NCBI RefSeq assembly: GCF_036898825.1
Contig: NZ_JARUND010000002.1
Location: 4,402,001 to 4,466,000 of the forward strand
Direction: 5' to 3'
Source: Streptomyces sp. B21-083
GTDB taxonomy: Bacteria; Actinomycetota; Actinomycetes; Streptomycetales; Streptomycetaceae
DNA: 64,000 nucleotides
Position 1 is the stretch's first letter; each line of letters starts with the position of its first letter. The notes below the pieces were generated by a model that saw only the letters and a list, made by a program, of their open reading frames with translations, ran no database searches and was not told the origin of the DNA. Below, in pieces: positions 1 to 8,854 of this stretch. Position numbers and translations under genes: made by a program.

Positions 1-1732
1 GCTCCGGCTGATGATGCCGGGTCGGGGGGAAGTCTGCGGTGTCGGTGGTGTGTACGGCCAGCGTCCGGTCGGGATTCAGCCGTACGACAATGTGGCGGTG
101 CCAGGTCGTGTCGTCGCGCTCGGCGTGGTCCTCGCGCCAGTGGCAGCCTCGGGTCTCCTCGCGGAGCCGGGCGGCGGTGACCAGGACGCGGGCCACGCAC
201 AGGAGGTTGGTGGCCTCCCAGGTGTCGACGCCGGGCTCGGCGGTCTTGCCGTTCTCGTCGAGGGCGTCCCGGGCGTCCGTGTGCAGTTGCTGGAGGGCCG
301 CGGCGGCGGTCTCCAGCGAGGCCTCCGAGCGGAGCACGCAGGCGCCCTCGGTCATGATCCGCTGGATCGCGAAGCGGGCCTCGGGCACGAGCAGCGGGTG
401 CGCGGGCTTCTGGGGGTGCGGGACGGGTGCGGGCACGCGCGCGTGGAGGCCGTTTCCGGCGTGGGCCTCGGTGATGTCGGCGACGATGCGCTCGGCGTAG
501 ACCAGGCCCTCCAGGAGGGAGTTGGAGGCGAGCCGGTTGGCGCCGTGGACGCCGGTGCAGGCCACCTCTCCGCACGCGTACAGGCCGGGGACGGTCGTGC
601 GGCCCCGGGAGTCGGTGCGGACGCCGCCGGAGGCGTAGTGGGCGGCCGGGGCGACCGGGACGGGCTCCGTGACCGGGTCGATGCCGTGGGCGCGGCAGGA
701 GGCGAGGATCGTCGGGAAGCGGTTCTCCCACATGTGGGCGCCGAAGTGCCGGGCGTCCAGGAACATGTGTTCGGCGCCCTGTTCCTGCATACGGCGCATG
801 ATGCCCTTGGCGACGATGTCCCGGGGCGCGAGTTCGCCGAGTTCGTGCTGGCCGGTCATGAAGCGCACGCCGTCCGCGTCGACGAGATGGGCGCCCTCGC
901 CGCGTACCGCCTCGGAGACGAGCGGCTGCTGGCCCTCTGCGTCGGCGCCCAGGAAGAGCACCGTGGGGTGGAACTGGACGAACTCCAGGTCGCTGACCTC
1001 GGCGCCCGCGCGCAGGGCGAGGGCGACGCCGTCGCCGGTCGACACGGACGGGTTGGTGGTCGCCGAGAAGACCTGGCCCATGCCGCCGGTGGCGAGGACC
1101 ACCGCGGGCGCGTGTACGGCTCCCACGCCGTCGTGCTGGCCCTCTCCCATGACGTGCAGGGTCACGCCCGCCGTACGGCCGTCGGCGTCTGTCAGGAGGT
1201 CCAGGACGAGCGCGTTCTCGACCGTGCGCATGCCCCGCGCGCGGACCGCCTCGACGAGCGCGCGGGAGATCTCCGCGCCGGTCGCGTCGCCGCCCGCGTG
1301 CGCTATCCGGCGGCGGTGGTGGCCGCCCTCGCGGGTCAGTTCCAGTCCTCCTTCGGAGGACTCGTCGAAGTGGGCGCCGGTCTCGATGAGCCGCCGTACG
1401 GCGTCGGGTCCCTCCGTGACGAGGATCCGTACGGCCTCCTTGTCGCACAGGCCCGCGCCGGCCACCAGGGTGTCGTCCAGGTGCTGTTCGGGGGTGTCGC
1501 CCTCCCCGAGGGCCGCCGCGATGCCGCCCTGGGCCCAGCGGGTGGAGCCGTCGTCGAGGCGGGCCTTGGTGACGACGACCGTCCGCAGGCCCGCCGCGTC
1601 GCAGCGCAGGGCCGCGGTGAGCCCGGCGACACCGGAGCCGACGACCACGACGTCCGCGGTGAGGGCCCAGCCGGGGGCGGGGGCGTGCAGCCGTATGCCG
1701 GTGGAGGTGCTGGCGCCAGGGCCTGTCGTCAC
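1..1732 (-). CDS. nadB: L-aspartate oxidase NadB (3' end outside window)
   Basis: Flavoprotein that oxidises L-aspartate to iminoaspartate, the first step of de novo NAD synthesis. Reading from the GTG at 1732, the FAD-binding glycine motif GSGVAG appears near residue 33. The family block STRWAQGGIAAALGEGD follows, then the substrate-loop region EFVQFHPTV and the C-terminal active-site segment YACGEVACTGVHGANRLASNSLLEG. About 577 codons are visible and the stop lies beyond position 1, so the gene is nearly complete. The N-terminus is odd: the start codon and first four or five codons lie inside the end of an inverted-repeat element (1718-1894). The usual conserved start of the family only begins around TSTGIRLHAP. 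The native start may have been displaced. Downstream genes are not visible. Confidence 0.93.
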   Translation of the reverse strand, partial: MTTGPGASTSTGIRLHAPAPGWALTADVVVVGSGVAGLTAALRCDAAGLRTVVVTKARLDDGSTRWAQGGIAAALGEGDTPEQHLDDTLVAGAGLCDKEAVRILVTEGPDAVRRLIETGAHFDESSEGGLELTREGGHHRRRIAHAGGDATGAEISRALVEAVRARGMRTVENALVLDLLTDADGRTAGVTLHVMGEGQHDGVGAVHAPAVVLATGGMGQVFSATTNPSVSTGDGVALALRAGAEVSDLEFVQFHPTVLFLGADAEGQQPLVSEAVRGEGAHLVDADGVRFMTGQHELGELAPRDIVAKGIMRRMQEQGAEHMFLDARHFGAHMWENRFPTILASCRAHGIDPVTEPVPVAPAAHYASGGVRTDSRGRTTVPGLYACGEVACTGVHGANRLASNSLLEGLVYAERIVADITEAHAGNGLHARVPAPVPHPQKPAHPLLVPEARFAIQRIMTEGACVLRSEASLETAAAALQQLHTDARDALDENGKTAEPGVDTWEATNLLCVARVLVTAARLREETRGCHWREDHAERDDTTWHRHIVVRLNPDRTLAVHTTDTADFPPTRHHQPE

Positions 1733-1894
1733 ATTCCCGTCGTCCGCCCGGAGGGCGGGCCTGGCGGCGTCAGGTGCGTGCTCTCGGCGTGCCGGGCGCA
1801 GGCCCTCGTACTGGTTGTCCGTGGGCGTGCGCCCGGTGCGGCGAGAGTGCGTGCATGGCGTCGACTGGCAGGCAGGAATGCGACGACAGGCCCT
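1718..1894. mobile_element. MITE-like inverted-repeat element at the nadB start
   Basis: The ends are AGGGCCTGTCGTC at 1718-1730 and its exact reverse complement at 1882-1894. The inverted similarity continues with few mismatches to about 24 bp per side (next block CATTCC on each side). The 177-bp element has no coding capacity that I can see. Its length, terminal repeats and intergenic position fit a miniature inverted-repeat element, and terminal sequences of this type are, as I recall, common in Streptomyces intergenic DNA. No clear target duplication is visible. One end overlaps the 5' end of nadB. Confidence 0.6.
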
Positions 1895-1920
1895 AGGGCC
1901 GGCGGTGGTGCCTGTGGTGC

Positions 1921-2943
1921 TCACGAGGCGGCTCCGGGGGTTCCGAAAATGAGAGGGATGTTGTCGATCAGCCGGGTCGTCCCGACCTTGGCCGCGACGG
2001 CGAGGACGGCTTCGCCCGTGAAGTCGTCCGGGATCTCGGTGAAGTCGGCGGGGTCGACCAGGGCGAGGTAGTCGAGGACCAGCGGGGGCCGCAGACGGGC
2101 CGCGTCGTCCAGCAGGAGGCGGGCGGCGGCCCGGACGGCGGCGGGGCCGCCGCCGGGGACCTTCGCGACGGCGTGCGCGTCGGCGGCGGCGCGGGATTCG
2201 CCGATCGCGCTGAGGGCCTGGGCACGCGCGCGCGTGGCGGGCACTTCGCGGGCCCGCGCGCGGAGCGCCTCCTGGGCGGCGTGGCGGTCACTGCCGGCGA
2301 ACAGGGCCTGGGAGAGCGCCAGCGCCGTACGCCGTTCCTCGGTGGACAGGTAGCGGTTGCGGCTGGACAGGGCCAGGCCGTCGGCCTCGCGGACGGTCGG
2401 GACTCCGACGATCTCCACGCCGAAGTTCAGGTCGCGGACCATCCGGCGGATCATCGCGAGCTGCTGGGCGTCCTTCTGCCCGAAGAAGGCCACGTCGGGC
2501 CGGGTGAGGTGGAGCAGCTTGCCGACGACGGTGAGTACGCCGTCGAAGTGCCCGGGGCGTGTGGCGCCTTCCAGCCGCTCTCCCATGGGGCCCGCGCTGA
2601 TGCGGACCTGGGGTTCGCCGCCGGGGTAGACCTCGTCCACGGAGGGGGCGAACACGGCGTCCGCGCCCGCCTGTTCGGCGAGTTCGACGTCGGCGTCGAG
2701 GGTGCGCGGGTAGCGGTCGAGGTCCTCGCCCTTGCCGAACTGGAGGGGGTTCACGAAGACGGTGACGGTCACGAAGCCCTCGGGGCCGACATGTTCGCGG
2801 GCGGCCCGGATCAGGGTGGCGTGGCCCTCATGGAGGGCGCCCATGGTCATGACGACGGCGTTGTGTCCCGGCACTCCGATATGGCCGTGGGCGTCGGCCA
2901 GGCCGTCGGTGTCGGCCAGGATTCCCCAGAAACGGCTGCTCAT
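1921..2943 (-). CDS. panC: pantoate--beta-alanine ligase PanC
   Basis: Catalyses the ATP-dependent condensation of pantoate and beta-alanine to pantothenate, on the route to coenzyme A. Family signatures are clear: [17 protein letters not shown] near the N-terminus (nucleotide-binding HxGH type), [49 protein letters not shown] and the KMSKS-like SSRNRYLS. The 340-residue length is slightly longer than usual because of an alanine/arginine-rich insertion around residues 220-255. Its start overlaps the stop of the upstream DUF2520 gene by four bases, so the two are translationally coupled. nadB follows on the same strand, with a MITE-like element between. Confidence 0.95.
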   Translation of the reverse strand: MSSRFWGILADTDGLADAHGHIGVPGHNAVVMTMGALHEGHATLIRAAREHVGPEGFVTVTVFVNPLQFGKGEDLDRYPRTLDADVELAEQAGADAVFAPSVDEVYPGGEPQVRISAGPMGERLEGATRPGHFDGVLTVVGKLLHLTRPDVAFFGQKDAQQLAMIRRMVRDLNFGVEIVGVPTVREADGLALSSRNRYLSTEERRTALALSQALFAGSDRHAAQEALRARAREVPATRARAQALSAIGESRAAADAHAVAKVPGGGPAAVRAAARLLLDDAARLRPPLVLDYLALVDPADFTEIPDDFTGEAVLAVAAKVGTTRLIDNIPLIFGTPGAAS

Positions 2944-3893
2944 CGGTCTCCCCCGTCGCTGTCGGTGTTGTCAGGGGTCGCGGGCGAGTCGGTGTTCCCC
3001 GCGAGTACCCCGAGGAGGTCCTCGGCCAGTTCCGGCTTGAGCAGCCCGTACGCGAGGGCGCGGTCGGCGGTCGCGCGGGCCATCGCCAGATAGGCGGGGA
3101 CGCTCTGCGGGGAGTGCTTGCGCAGCTCCGCGACATGTGCGGCGACGGTGCCCGCGTCCCCGCGCGCGACGGGCCCGGTGAGCGCCGCGTCCCCGGAGCG
3201 CAGCGCGTTGTCCAGGGCGGCACCCAGCAGCGGGCCGAGCATCCGGTCGGGGGCGTCGACGCCGGCCGTGCGCAGCAGTTCCATGGACTCGGCGACCAGG
3301 GTCACCAGGTGGTTCGCGCTCAGGGCGAGGGCCGCGTGGTAGAGCGGGCGGCTCTCCTCGGCGATCCATTCGGGCTCGCCGCCCATCTCGATGACGAGGG
3401 CCTCGGCGGCCAGCCGCAGCTCGGGGCGCGCGGTGACCCCGAAGGAGCACCCGGCGAGCCGCTGGACGTCGACGGCGGTGCCGGTGAACGTCATGGCGGG
3501 GTGCAGGGCCAGGGGCAGTGCGCCGGCCCGCAGCGCGGGGTCCAGGACCTTCGCGCCGTACCGCCCGGAGGTGTGCACGAGCAGCTGTCCCGGGCGTACG
3601 GCGCCGGTCTCGGCGAGTCCCTCCACGAGGCCGGGCAGGGCGTCGTCGGGGACGGTCAGCAGGACCAGGTCGGCGTGCTCCATGACCTGGGCGGGCGACA
3701 CGACGGGCACGTCCGGGAGCAGCTGCGCGGCTCTGCGGACGGAGGCGTCGGAGACCGCGGAGACGGCCACCGGGCGGTGCCCGGCGAGTCGCAGGGACGC
3801 GGCCAGCGCGGGGCCCACGCGTCCGGCGCCGATCACGCCGACGGTGAGCCGGGCGGGGCGGTCCCTGGGGTCTGCCTGTTGGAATGTACTCAC
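2940..3893 (-). CDS. Rossmann-fold DUF2520 protein (putative 2-dehydropantoate reductase-like)
   Basis: 317 residues from a GTG start. The N-terminal NAD(P)-binding motif [15 protein letters not shown] (residues about 20-34) is followed by a 6-phosphogluconate-dehydrogenase-like fold. The C-terminal half carries the DUF2520 pattern, including [12 protein letters not shown] and [16 protein letters not shown]. The family is often found immediately before panC in actinobacteria, and here it overlaps panC by four bases. That coupling suggests a role in pantothenate synthesis, possibly ketopantoate reduction, but this is inference because no enzyme activity is established by the sequence. The upstream 190 bp separates it from a divergent aldolase-family gene and should carry the promoter. 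Confidence 0.85.
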   Translation of the reverse strand: MSTFQQADPRDRPARLTVGVIGAGRVGPALAASLRLAGHRPVAVSAVSDASVRRAAQLLPDVPVVSPAQVMEHADLVLLTVPDDALPGLVEGLAETGAVRPGQLLVHTSGRYGAKVLDPALRAGALPLALHPAMTFTGTAVDVQRLAGCSFGVTARPELRLAAEALVIEMGGEPEWIAEESRPLYHAALALSANHLVTLVAESMELLRTAGVDAPDRMLGPLLGAALDNALRSGDAALTGPVARGDAGTVAAHVAELRKHSPQSVPAYLAMARATADRALAYGLLKPELAEDLLGVLAGNTDSPATPDNTDSDGGDR

Positions 3894-4086
3894 TCGACGA
3901 CGGCCTTCCCGTTCCAGTCCGCTCGGGGTACCGGACGATGTACCGGACGATTTCTCGTCATGTTAACGCGATTGGTCCGACGGGCGTCCGGTTGTCCACA
4001 GGCTGTGGGCGCCCGGGCGCCGTCCGTGCGCGGACGCGCGGAAATCCATGTGACCGTCCGGTCCCGCGCGCGGGATGATCCCGGGC

Positions 4087-5265
4087 ATGAGCGATACGGC
4101 GGACGAGGGCGGGATACCGGGCGAGGGCTCCGGCGAAGAGCACGGCAAGGGGGCACAACGGCTGCGGCGCCGGGCGGCCCTCCGGGGCGCCGAACGGGTC
4201 CTGGCGCGCCCGGGGTTCCTGGGGACGATCGGGCAGCGGCTGGCGCTGCTGGAGGAGGCGCGGGAGTCGTACGACCTGGACGAGACGTCCGACATCTACG
4301 GCGGCGGGATCGTCGAGACCCTGGAGAAGCGGGTCGCCGGGCTGCTCGGCAAGGAGGCCGCCGCGTTCTTCCCGACCGGCACGATGGCCCAGCAGGTGGC
4401 CCTGCGCTGCTGGGCGGGCCGTACCGGCGACCCGGCCGTGGCGCTGCACGCGCTCGCGCACCCGGAGGTGCACGAGCGGAACGCGTTCAGCACGGTCAGC
4501 GCGCTGCGCCCGCTCCGGGTGACGAGCGAGCCGAGGATGCCGACGGCCGACGAGGTCCGCGACTTCGACGAGCCCTTCGGGACGCTGATGCTGGAACTTC
4601 CCCTCAGGGACGCCGGTTTCGTGCTGCCCACCTGGGAGGAGCTGTCCGAGGTGGTGGCGGCGGCCCGGGAACGCGACGCGGTGGTGCACTTCGACGGCGC
4701 CCGCCTGTGGGAGTCCACCACCCACTTCGGCCGCCCCCTGGACGAGATCGCGGACCTCGCGGACAGCGTCTACGTGTCCCTCTACAAGTCCCTCGACGCA
4801 TACGGCGGTGCCGTCCTGGCGGGTCCCCGAACCCTCGTCGAGGAGGCGAAGGCATGGCGGCACCGGTACGGCGGCGCGGTCTTCCAGCAGTTCCCGACCG
4901 TCCTGTCCGCTCTCGTCGGCCTGGACCGCGAGCTGCCACGCCTCCCGGAGTACGTGTCCCACGCGCGCGTGGTCGCCGCCGCGCTGCGGGAGGGCCTCGC
5001 GGCGGCGGGGGTGCCGTGGTCGCGCGTCCACCCGGAGGTGCCGCACACGAACGAGTTCCAGGTATGGCTGCCGTACGACCACGAGGTCGTCGCGGAGGCG
5101 GCGATCCGGCAGGGCGAGGAGACGAGGACTGTCCTGTTCGCCAACGAGTGGGCCCGGGGCGGCCCGGGTCTCGCGGTCACCGAGGTGTTCGTCCGTGCGG
5201 CCGGCCTGGAGTGGACGGCGCGGGACGTGAAGGCGGCTGTGACGGAGTTCGTGGCGCGTCTGTAG
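4087..5265 (+). CDS. threonine aldolase / beta-eliminating lyase family PLP enzyme
   Basis: About 392 residues. It is a fold-type I pyridoxal-phosphate enzyme related to low-specificity L-threonine aldolase, which cleaves beta-hydroxy amino acids to glycine and an aldehyde. Visible motifs are DIYGGGIVETLEKRVAGLLG, FFPTGTMAQQVALR, the cofactor-aspartate segment VVHFDGARLWES and the Schiff-base lysine in SLYKSLDAYGG. The start chosen is the second of two close ATGs (4075 and 4087). The upstream one lacks a better ribosome site, so the choice is uncertain by four codons. The N-terminal 35 residues are acidic then basic and extend beyond the usual family start. The substrate is not determined. 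Confidence 0.85.
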   Translation: MSDTADEGGIPGEGSGEEHGKGAQRLRRRAALRGAERVLARPGFLGTIGQRLALLEEARESYDLDETSDIYGGGIVETLEKRVAGLLGKEAAAFFPTGTMAQQVALRCWAGRTGDPAVALHALAHPEVHERNAFSTVSALRPLRVTSEPRMPTADEVRDFDEPFGTLMLELPLRDAGFVLPTWEELSEVVAAARERDAVVHFDGARLWESTTHFGRPLDEIADLADSVYVSLYKSLDAYGGAVLAGPRTLVEEAKAWRHRYGGAVFQQFPTVLSALVGLDRELPRLPEYVSHARVVAAALREGLAAAGVPWSRVHPEVPHTNEFQVWLPYDHEVVAEAAIRQGEETRTVLFANEWARGGPGLAVTEVFVRAAGLEWTARDVKAAVTEFVARL

Positions 5266-5321
5266 GAGCCCGTGGGGGTCGTCGCGGGGGCGTTGTCAGT
5301 GGCGGGGTGCACCATGTGGGC

Positions 5322-5740
5322 ATGAGCGTGCGCATCGACGTGTGCGGGCTGGGGCGGGAGCGGATCGCCGTCGTACCCTCTCCGCCGGCCGAGCCCGGCA
5401 TGGCGCTGCACGCGCTGCCCGAGCCGGGGCATCACCCCCGGCTGCAGGGTTGGAGACGGGGGTGACCGCAGGGCTCGAACCGCATCCGGCCGACCGGATG
5501 TTCGAGGCCGAATTCCTGTGGCGCCCCACGTTCTCGGACCTCTTCCTGCCGTACGCGGGCCCGGGCGCGGGCACGCTCCCCGGGGGACGCTCGGCGCGGA
5601 ACTCGACCAGCTGGACCGGTTGACGGACGAACAGTTCGTGGACGCCTGCCTGGAGTTCACCTGCGCGCTGCCGTACGACGAGCAGGGCGCCGGGGCGCTC
5701 ACCGACCCCGGGGCGCGTCGGCGGGCCCTGGATCCGGCGG
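5322..5740 (+). pseudogene. broken ArsR-type regulator of the DUF5937 family
   Basis: Conserved protein sequence is visible but scattered over three frames. MSVRIDVCGLGRERIAVVPS starts at 5322. The next block, EPHPADRMFEAEFLWRPTFS, is in a different frame from about 5462. GAELDQLDRLTDEQFVDACL is in the third frame from about 5590. This order matches the N-terminal half of DUF5937/ArsR-like regulators as I recall them. The second half, with the winged-helix DNA-binding domain, is missing. The remnant ends just before the convergent response regulator gene. Two frameshifts plus a 3' truncation make it non-functional. Confidence 0.75.
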
Positions 5741-5762
5741 TCTCTCGCGGGCGAAAGGGCGG

Positions 5763-6437
5763 TCAGCCGGCTGCCCCGCCGGCCCGCACGAGCCCCGTCT
5801 CGTAGGCGAGGACGACCACCTGCACCCGGTCCCGCAGCCCCAGCTTGGTCAGGATGCGGCCCACATGGGTCTTCACGGTCGCCTCCGACAGCACCAGCCG
5901 GGCCGCGATCTCGCCGTTCGACAGGCCCTGGGCGACCAGGATCATGACCTCGCGCTCACGGCCGGTGAGCCGTTCCAGCTCCTTGTACTGAGGCTCTTTG
6001 CCGGTGCTCGGCAGCATGGGCGCGAAACGGTCGAGGAGCCGCCGGGTCGTCGAGGGGGCCACGACCGCGTCACCGCTGTGCACGGAGCGGATGGCGGTGA
6101 GGAGCTCGCCGGGCGGCACGTCCTTGAGCATGAAGCCGGAGGCACCGGCCTTCAGCCCGGAGAAGGCGTACTCGTCGAGGTCGAAGGTGGTCAGGATCAG
6201 CACCTTGGGCGGGTTGTCTCCCTGGCAGATGCGCCGGGTGGTCTCCACCCCGTCGAGCTTCGGCATGCGTACGTCCATCAGCACCACGTCGACCTCGGTC
6301 TCCCGCAGCACCTGGAGAGCCTCCACGCCGTCGCCCGCCTCCGCCACGACCTCCATGTCCGGCTGGGCGTCGAGCACCATCCGGAACCCGGTGCGCAGCA
6401 GCACCTGGTCGTCGACGAGCATCACACGGATGTGCAT
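5763..6437 (-). CDS. NarL/LuxR-family response regulator
   Basis: DNA-binding response regulator of 224 residues. The receiver domain shows the acidic pair VDD at residues 8-10, the phosphoacceptor Asp55 in VVLMDVRMPK and the conserved lysine in GFMLKDV. The C-terminal LuxR helix-turn-helix reads LTGREREVMILVAQGLSNGEIA followed by SEATVKTHVGRIL. The start at 6437 is preferred over an upstream TTG at 6500 because GGAGGA sits seven to eight bases before this ATG. It is downstream of, and surely partnered with, the histidine kinase gene at 6497-7699. Target genes are unknown; the adjacent intergenic regions are candidates for autoregulation. Confidence 0.93.
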   Translation of the reverse strand: MHIRVMLVDDQVLLRTGFRMVLDAQPDMEVVAEAGDGVEALQVLRETEVDVVLMDVRMPKLDGVETTRRICQGDNPPKVLILTTFDLDEYAFSGLKAGASGFMLKDVPPGELLTAIRSVHSGDAVVAPSTTRRLLDRFAPMLPSTGKEPQYKELERLTGREREVMILVAQGLSNGEIAARLVLSEATVKTHVGRILTKLGLRDRVQVVVLAYETGLVRAGGAAG

Positions 6438-6496
6438 GGCGGGGTCCTCCGGTCGGTACGTCTCGAACATCAATGCGTCGATCGAACGTGCACGTG

Positions 6497-7699
6497 TCAA
6501 TGAGCGGGTTTGAGGGGCAACAGGGCGCTGATGCGAAAGCCGCCGCCCGGGCGCGGACCCGCGTCGAGGGTGCCGCCCACCATGCCGACCCGTTCACGCA
6601 TACCGATCAGGCCGTGCCCCTGTCCGTCGACGCCGCCCTCCTCGTAGTGCTCGTGCGGGGCGCCCTTGCCGTCGTCCTCGACGAGCAGGCCGAGACCGTC
6701 GTCGAAGTAGACCAGACGCACGCTCGCTCCGGTGTTCGGGCCGCCGTGCTTACGGGTGTTGGTGAGCGCCTCCTGCACGATGCGGTACGCCGTCAGCTCC
6801 ACACCGCTGGGCAGCGGGCGCGGGTTGCCCTCGACCTTGTAGTCGACGGGCAGGCCCGAGGTACGGCACTGCTCGATCAGCTCGTCGAGCTGCTCGACGT
6901 CGGGCTGCGGAACGTACTCGCAGCCCTCCTGGTGCTCGCCGGTGCGCAGGACGCCGAGCAGCCGGCGCATCTCGGCGAGGGCCTGGCGGCCGGTCCCGGA
7001 GATGGTCTCCAGGGCCTTCTTCGCCTGTTCGGGGGCGGTGTCGAGGACGTAGGCGGCGCCGTCGGCCTGGACCACCATCACGGAGACGTTGTGCGCGACG
7101 ACGTCGTGCAGCTCGCGGGCGATCCGGGCGCGCTCGGCGGCGACCGCGACCTTGGCCTGCGCCTCACGTTCCCTCTCCAGGCGGGCGGCCCGCTCCTCCA
7201 GTTGGGCGAAGTAGGCGCGGCGGGTGCGCAACGAGTCGCCGAGCACCCAGGCGAGGGCGAAGGGAACCGCCAGGAAGACCATCAGGGCGAGATTGCCCGC
7301 CGAGCTCGTCCCATGCTCCGGCCAGCGCGCCTGGGCCAGCGGGGACGCGCACAGACCGCCGATCAGCGCGAACCGTGAGGCCCAGCGGGGTCCGCTCACC
7401 GCCACGGTGTAGACGATCACCAGCAGGGCGAAGTCGGCGGGCAGGATCTGGACGTCCATGGCCAGCTGCACCACCCCGACGGCGGCGGCCAGCACGAGCA
7501 TCCGCTCGGGCATACGCCGGCGCAGGGCGATCACCAGGCCCAGCAGGAGGGTCAGAACACCGGTCACCGCCGGGGACCCGGCACCCGGAGTGTCGTTCTT
7601 GACGGCTCCGCTCAGCATGGAGATCCCGAACAGGAAGACGGCCCAGAAGCCGTCGACCCAGGTCGGGTGTCTGCGGAGGAAGTCATAGACGCGTTGCAC
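6497..7699 (-). CDS. sensor histidine kinase, HisKA_3 family
   Basis: A 400-residue membrane sensor kinase. Hydrophobic segments between residues 17 and 155 suggest four to six membrane spans with very short loops, so it may sense a membrane-associated signal. A coiled coil (residues 165-190) leads into the dimerisation and phosphorylation helix ERARIARELHDVVAHNVS, with phospho-acceptor His198. The C-terminal HATPase domain shows VEDDGKG and GLIGMRERVGMVGGTL. It is transcribed with the NarL-type response regulator 59 bp downstream, forming a two-component system. The ligand is not indicated. Confidence 0.93.
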   Translation of the reverse strand: MQRVYDFLRRHPTWVDGFWAVFLFGISMLSGAVKNDTPGAGSPAVTGVLTLLLGLVIALRRRMPERMLVLAAAVGVVQLAMDVQILPADFALLVIVYTVAVSGPRWASRFALIGGLCASPLAQARWPEHGTSSAGNLALMVFLAVPFALAWVLGDSLRTRRAYFAQLEERAARLEREREAQAKVAVAAERARIARELHDVVAHNVSVMVVQADGAAYVLDTAPEQAKKALETISGTGRQALAEMRRLLGVLRTGEHQEGCEYVPQPDVEQLDELIEQCRTSGLPVDYKVEGNPRPLPSGVELTAYRIVQEALTNTRKHGGPNTGASVRLVYFDDGLGLLVEDDGKGAPHEHYEEGGVDGQGHGLIGMRERVGMVGGTLDAGPRPGGGFRISALLPLKPAH

Positions 7700-7830
7700 G
7701 TAACCCAGCGTAGGGAAGCGTTGTGCGTGCCGGGGTCAACCGGAGGGTCGATCCGCAACGCCCCGGTGTACTCCGCAAGGTGGAGACCCTCTCCCCTGGG
7801 GGGCGGGGGTCAGGGCCCTAGCCTGAGCCC

Positions 7831-8853
7831 GTGGCAGGAGAGACGGCGGGCGCGGCGGTGGGCGGGACAGCGGGCGAGTGGCGCGGCTGGCGGGCGGCGA
7901 CACAGGAGGCGCTCTACGGCGAACACGGGTTCTACCGTCGGCCGGAGGGACCCGCCGGGCACTTCCGTACGTCCGTCCACGCGTCGCCGCTCTTCGCCCG
8001 TGCCGTGGCGCGGCTGCTGTGCCGGGTCGACGAGGCGCTGGGCCGTCCCGTGTCGCTCGGCTTCGTCGACATGGGCGCGGGCCGGGGCGAACTCGTGACC
8101 GGTGTTCTCGCGGCCCTGCCCCCGGAAGTGGCCGCCCGCGCGCGCGGGTACGCCGTCGAGCTGGCCGACCGCCCCGCGGAGCTCGATCCTCGCGTCGAGT
8201 GGCTGACCGAGCCCCCCGGCGGCCTCACCGGCCTGCTGTTCGCCAACGAGTGGCTGGACAACGTCCCCGTGGAGGTGGCGGAGGTCGACCCCGAGGGCGT
8301 GGCACGCCGGGTTCTCGTACGGCGGGACGGAGCCGAGCGGCTCGGGGAGCCGGTCGCCGGCGCGGACGCGGAGTGGCTGGCGCGCTGGTGGCCGTTGCCG
8401 CCCGAGCCGGGGCTGCGGGCCGAGATCGGGCTCCCCAGGGACACCGCCTGGGCCGCCGCCCGGGCCACCGTCGAGCGGGGGCTCGCCGTCGCCGTCGACT
8501 ACGCCCACACGGTCGGCGCCCGGCCGCCCTTCGGGACGCTCACCGGTTTCCGGGCCGGGCGCGAGAGCGCGCCCGTGCCGGACGGCTCGTGCGACCTGAC
8601 CGCCCATGTGGCACTGGACGCCTGCGCGGGGCCGGGGGCACGCCCGCTGACCCAGCGGGAGGCCCTGCACGCCCTCGGGGTGGCCGGCGGGCGCCCCGCG
8701 CTGTCCCTGGCCTCCACGGACCCCGCCGCGTACGTACGGGCCCTGGCGGGCGCCGGAGAGGCCGCTGAGCTGACGGCGACGGGCGGCCTCGGGGACTTCG
8801 GGTGGCTGGTGGAAGCGAAGGGAGTCGCCGACCCCTTCTCTCAGACTGTTTGA
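7831..8853 (+). CDS. MidA/NDUFAF7-type SAM-dependent methyltransferase
   Basis: 340 residues from GTG. The Rossmann SAM-binding motif is [19 protein letters not shown] (about residues 78-96). The family-typical [15 protein letters not shown] segment corresponds to the NEFFDALPV block of MidA proteins, and VAVDYAHT also matches. The eukaryotic relative NDUFAF7/MidA dimethylates an arginine of the complex I subunit NDUFS2. Strikingly, the convergent neighbour, whose stop lies one base away, encodes NuoD, the bacterial NDUFS2 counterpart. I infer that this enzyme may methylate NuoD. It has no other obvious operon partner. Confidence 0.8.
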   Translation: MAGETAGAAVGGTAGEWRGWRAATQEALYGEHGFYRRPEGPAGHFRTSVHASPLFARAVARLLCRVDEALGRPVSLGFVDMGAGRGELVTGVLAALPPEVAARARGYAVELADRPAELDPRVEWLTEPPGGLTGLLFANEWLDNVPVEVAEVDPEGVARRVLVRRDGAERLGEPVAGADAEWLARWWPLPPEPGLRAEIGLPRDTAWAAARATVERGLAVAVDYAHTVGARPPFGTLTGFRAGRESAPVPDGSCDLTAHVALDACAGPGARPLTQREALHALGVAGGRPALSLASTDPAAYVRALAGAGEAAELTATGGLGDFGWLVEAKGVADPFSQTV

Positions 8854-8854
8854 A

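Noticed and set aside
11..2071. A 686-codon open frame on the plus strand
   Set aside because: It is the antisense shadow of nadB and panC; the minus strand gives full, conserved enzyme sequences and the plus reading has no domain.
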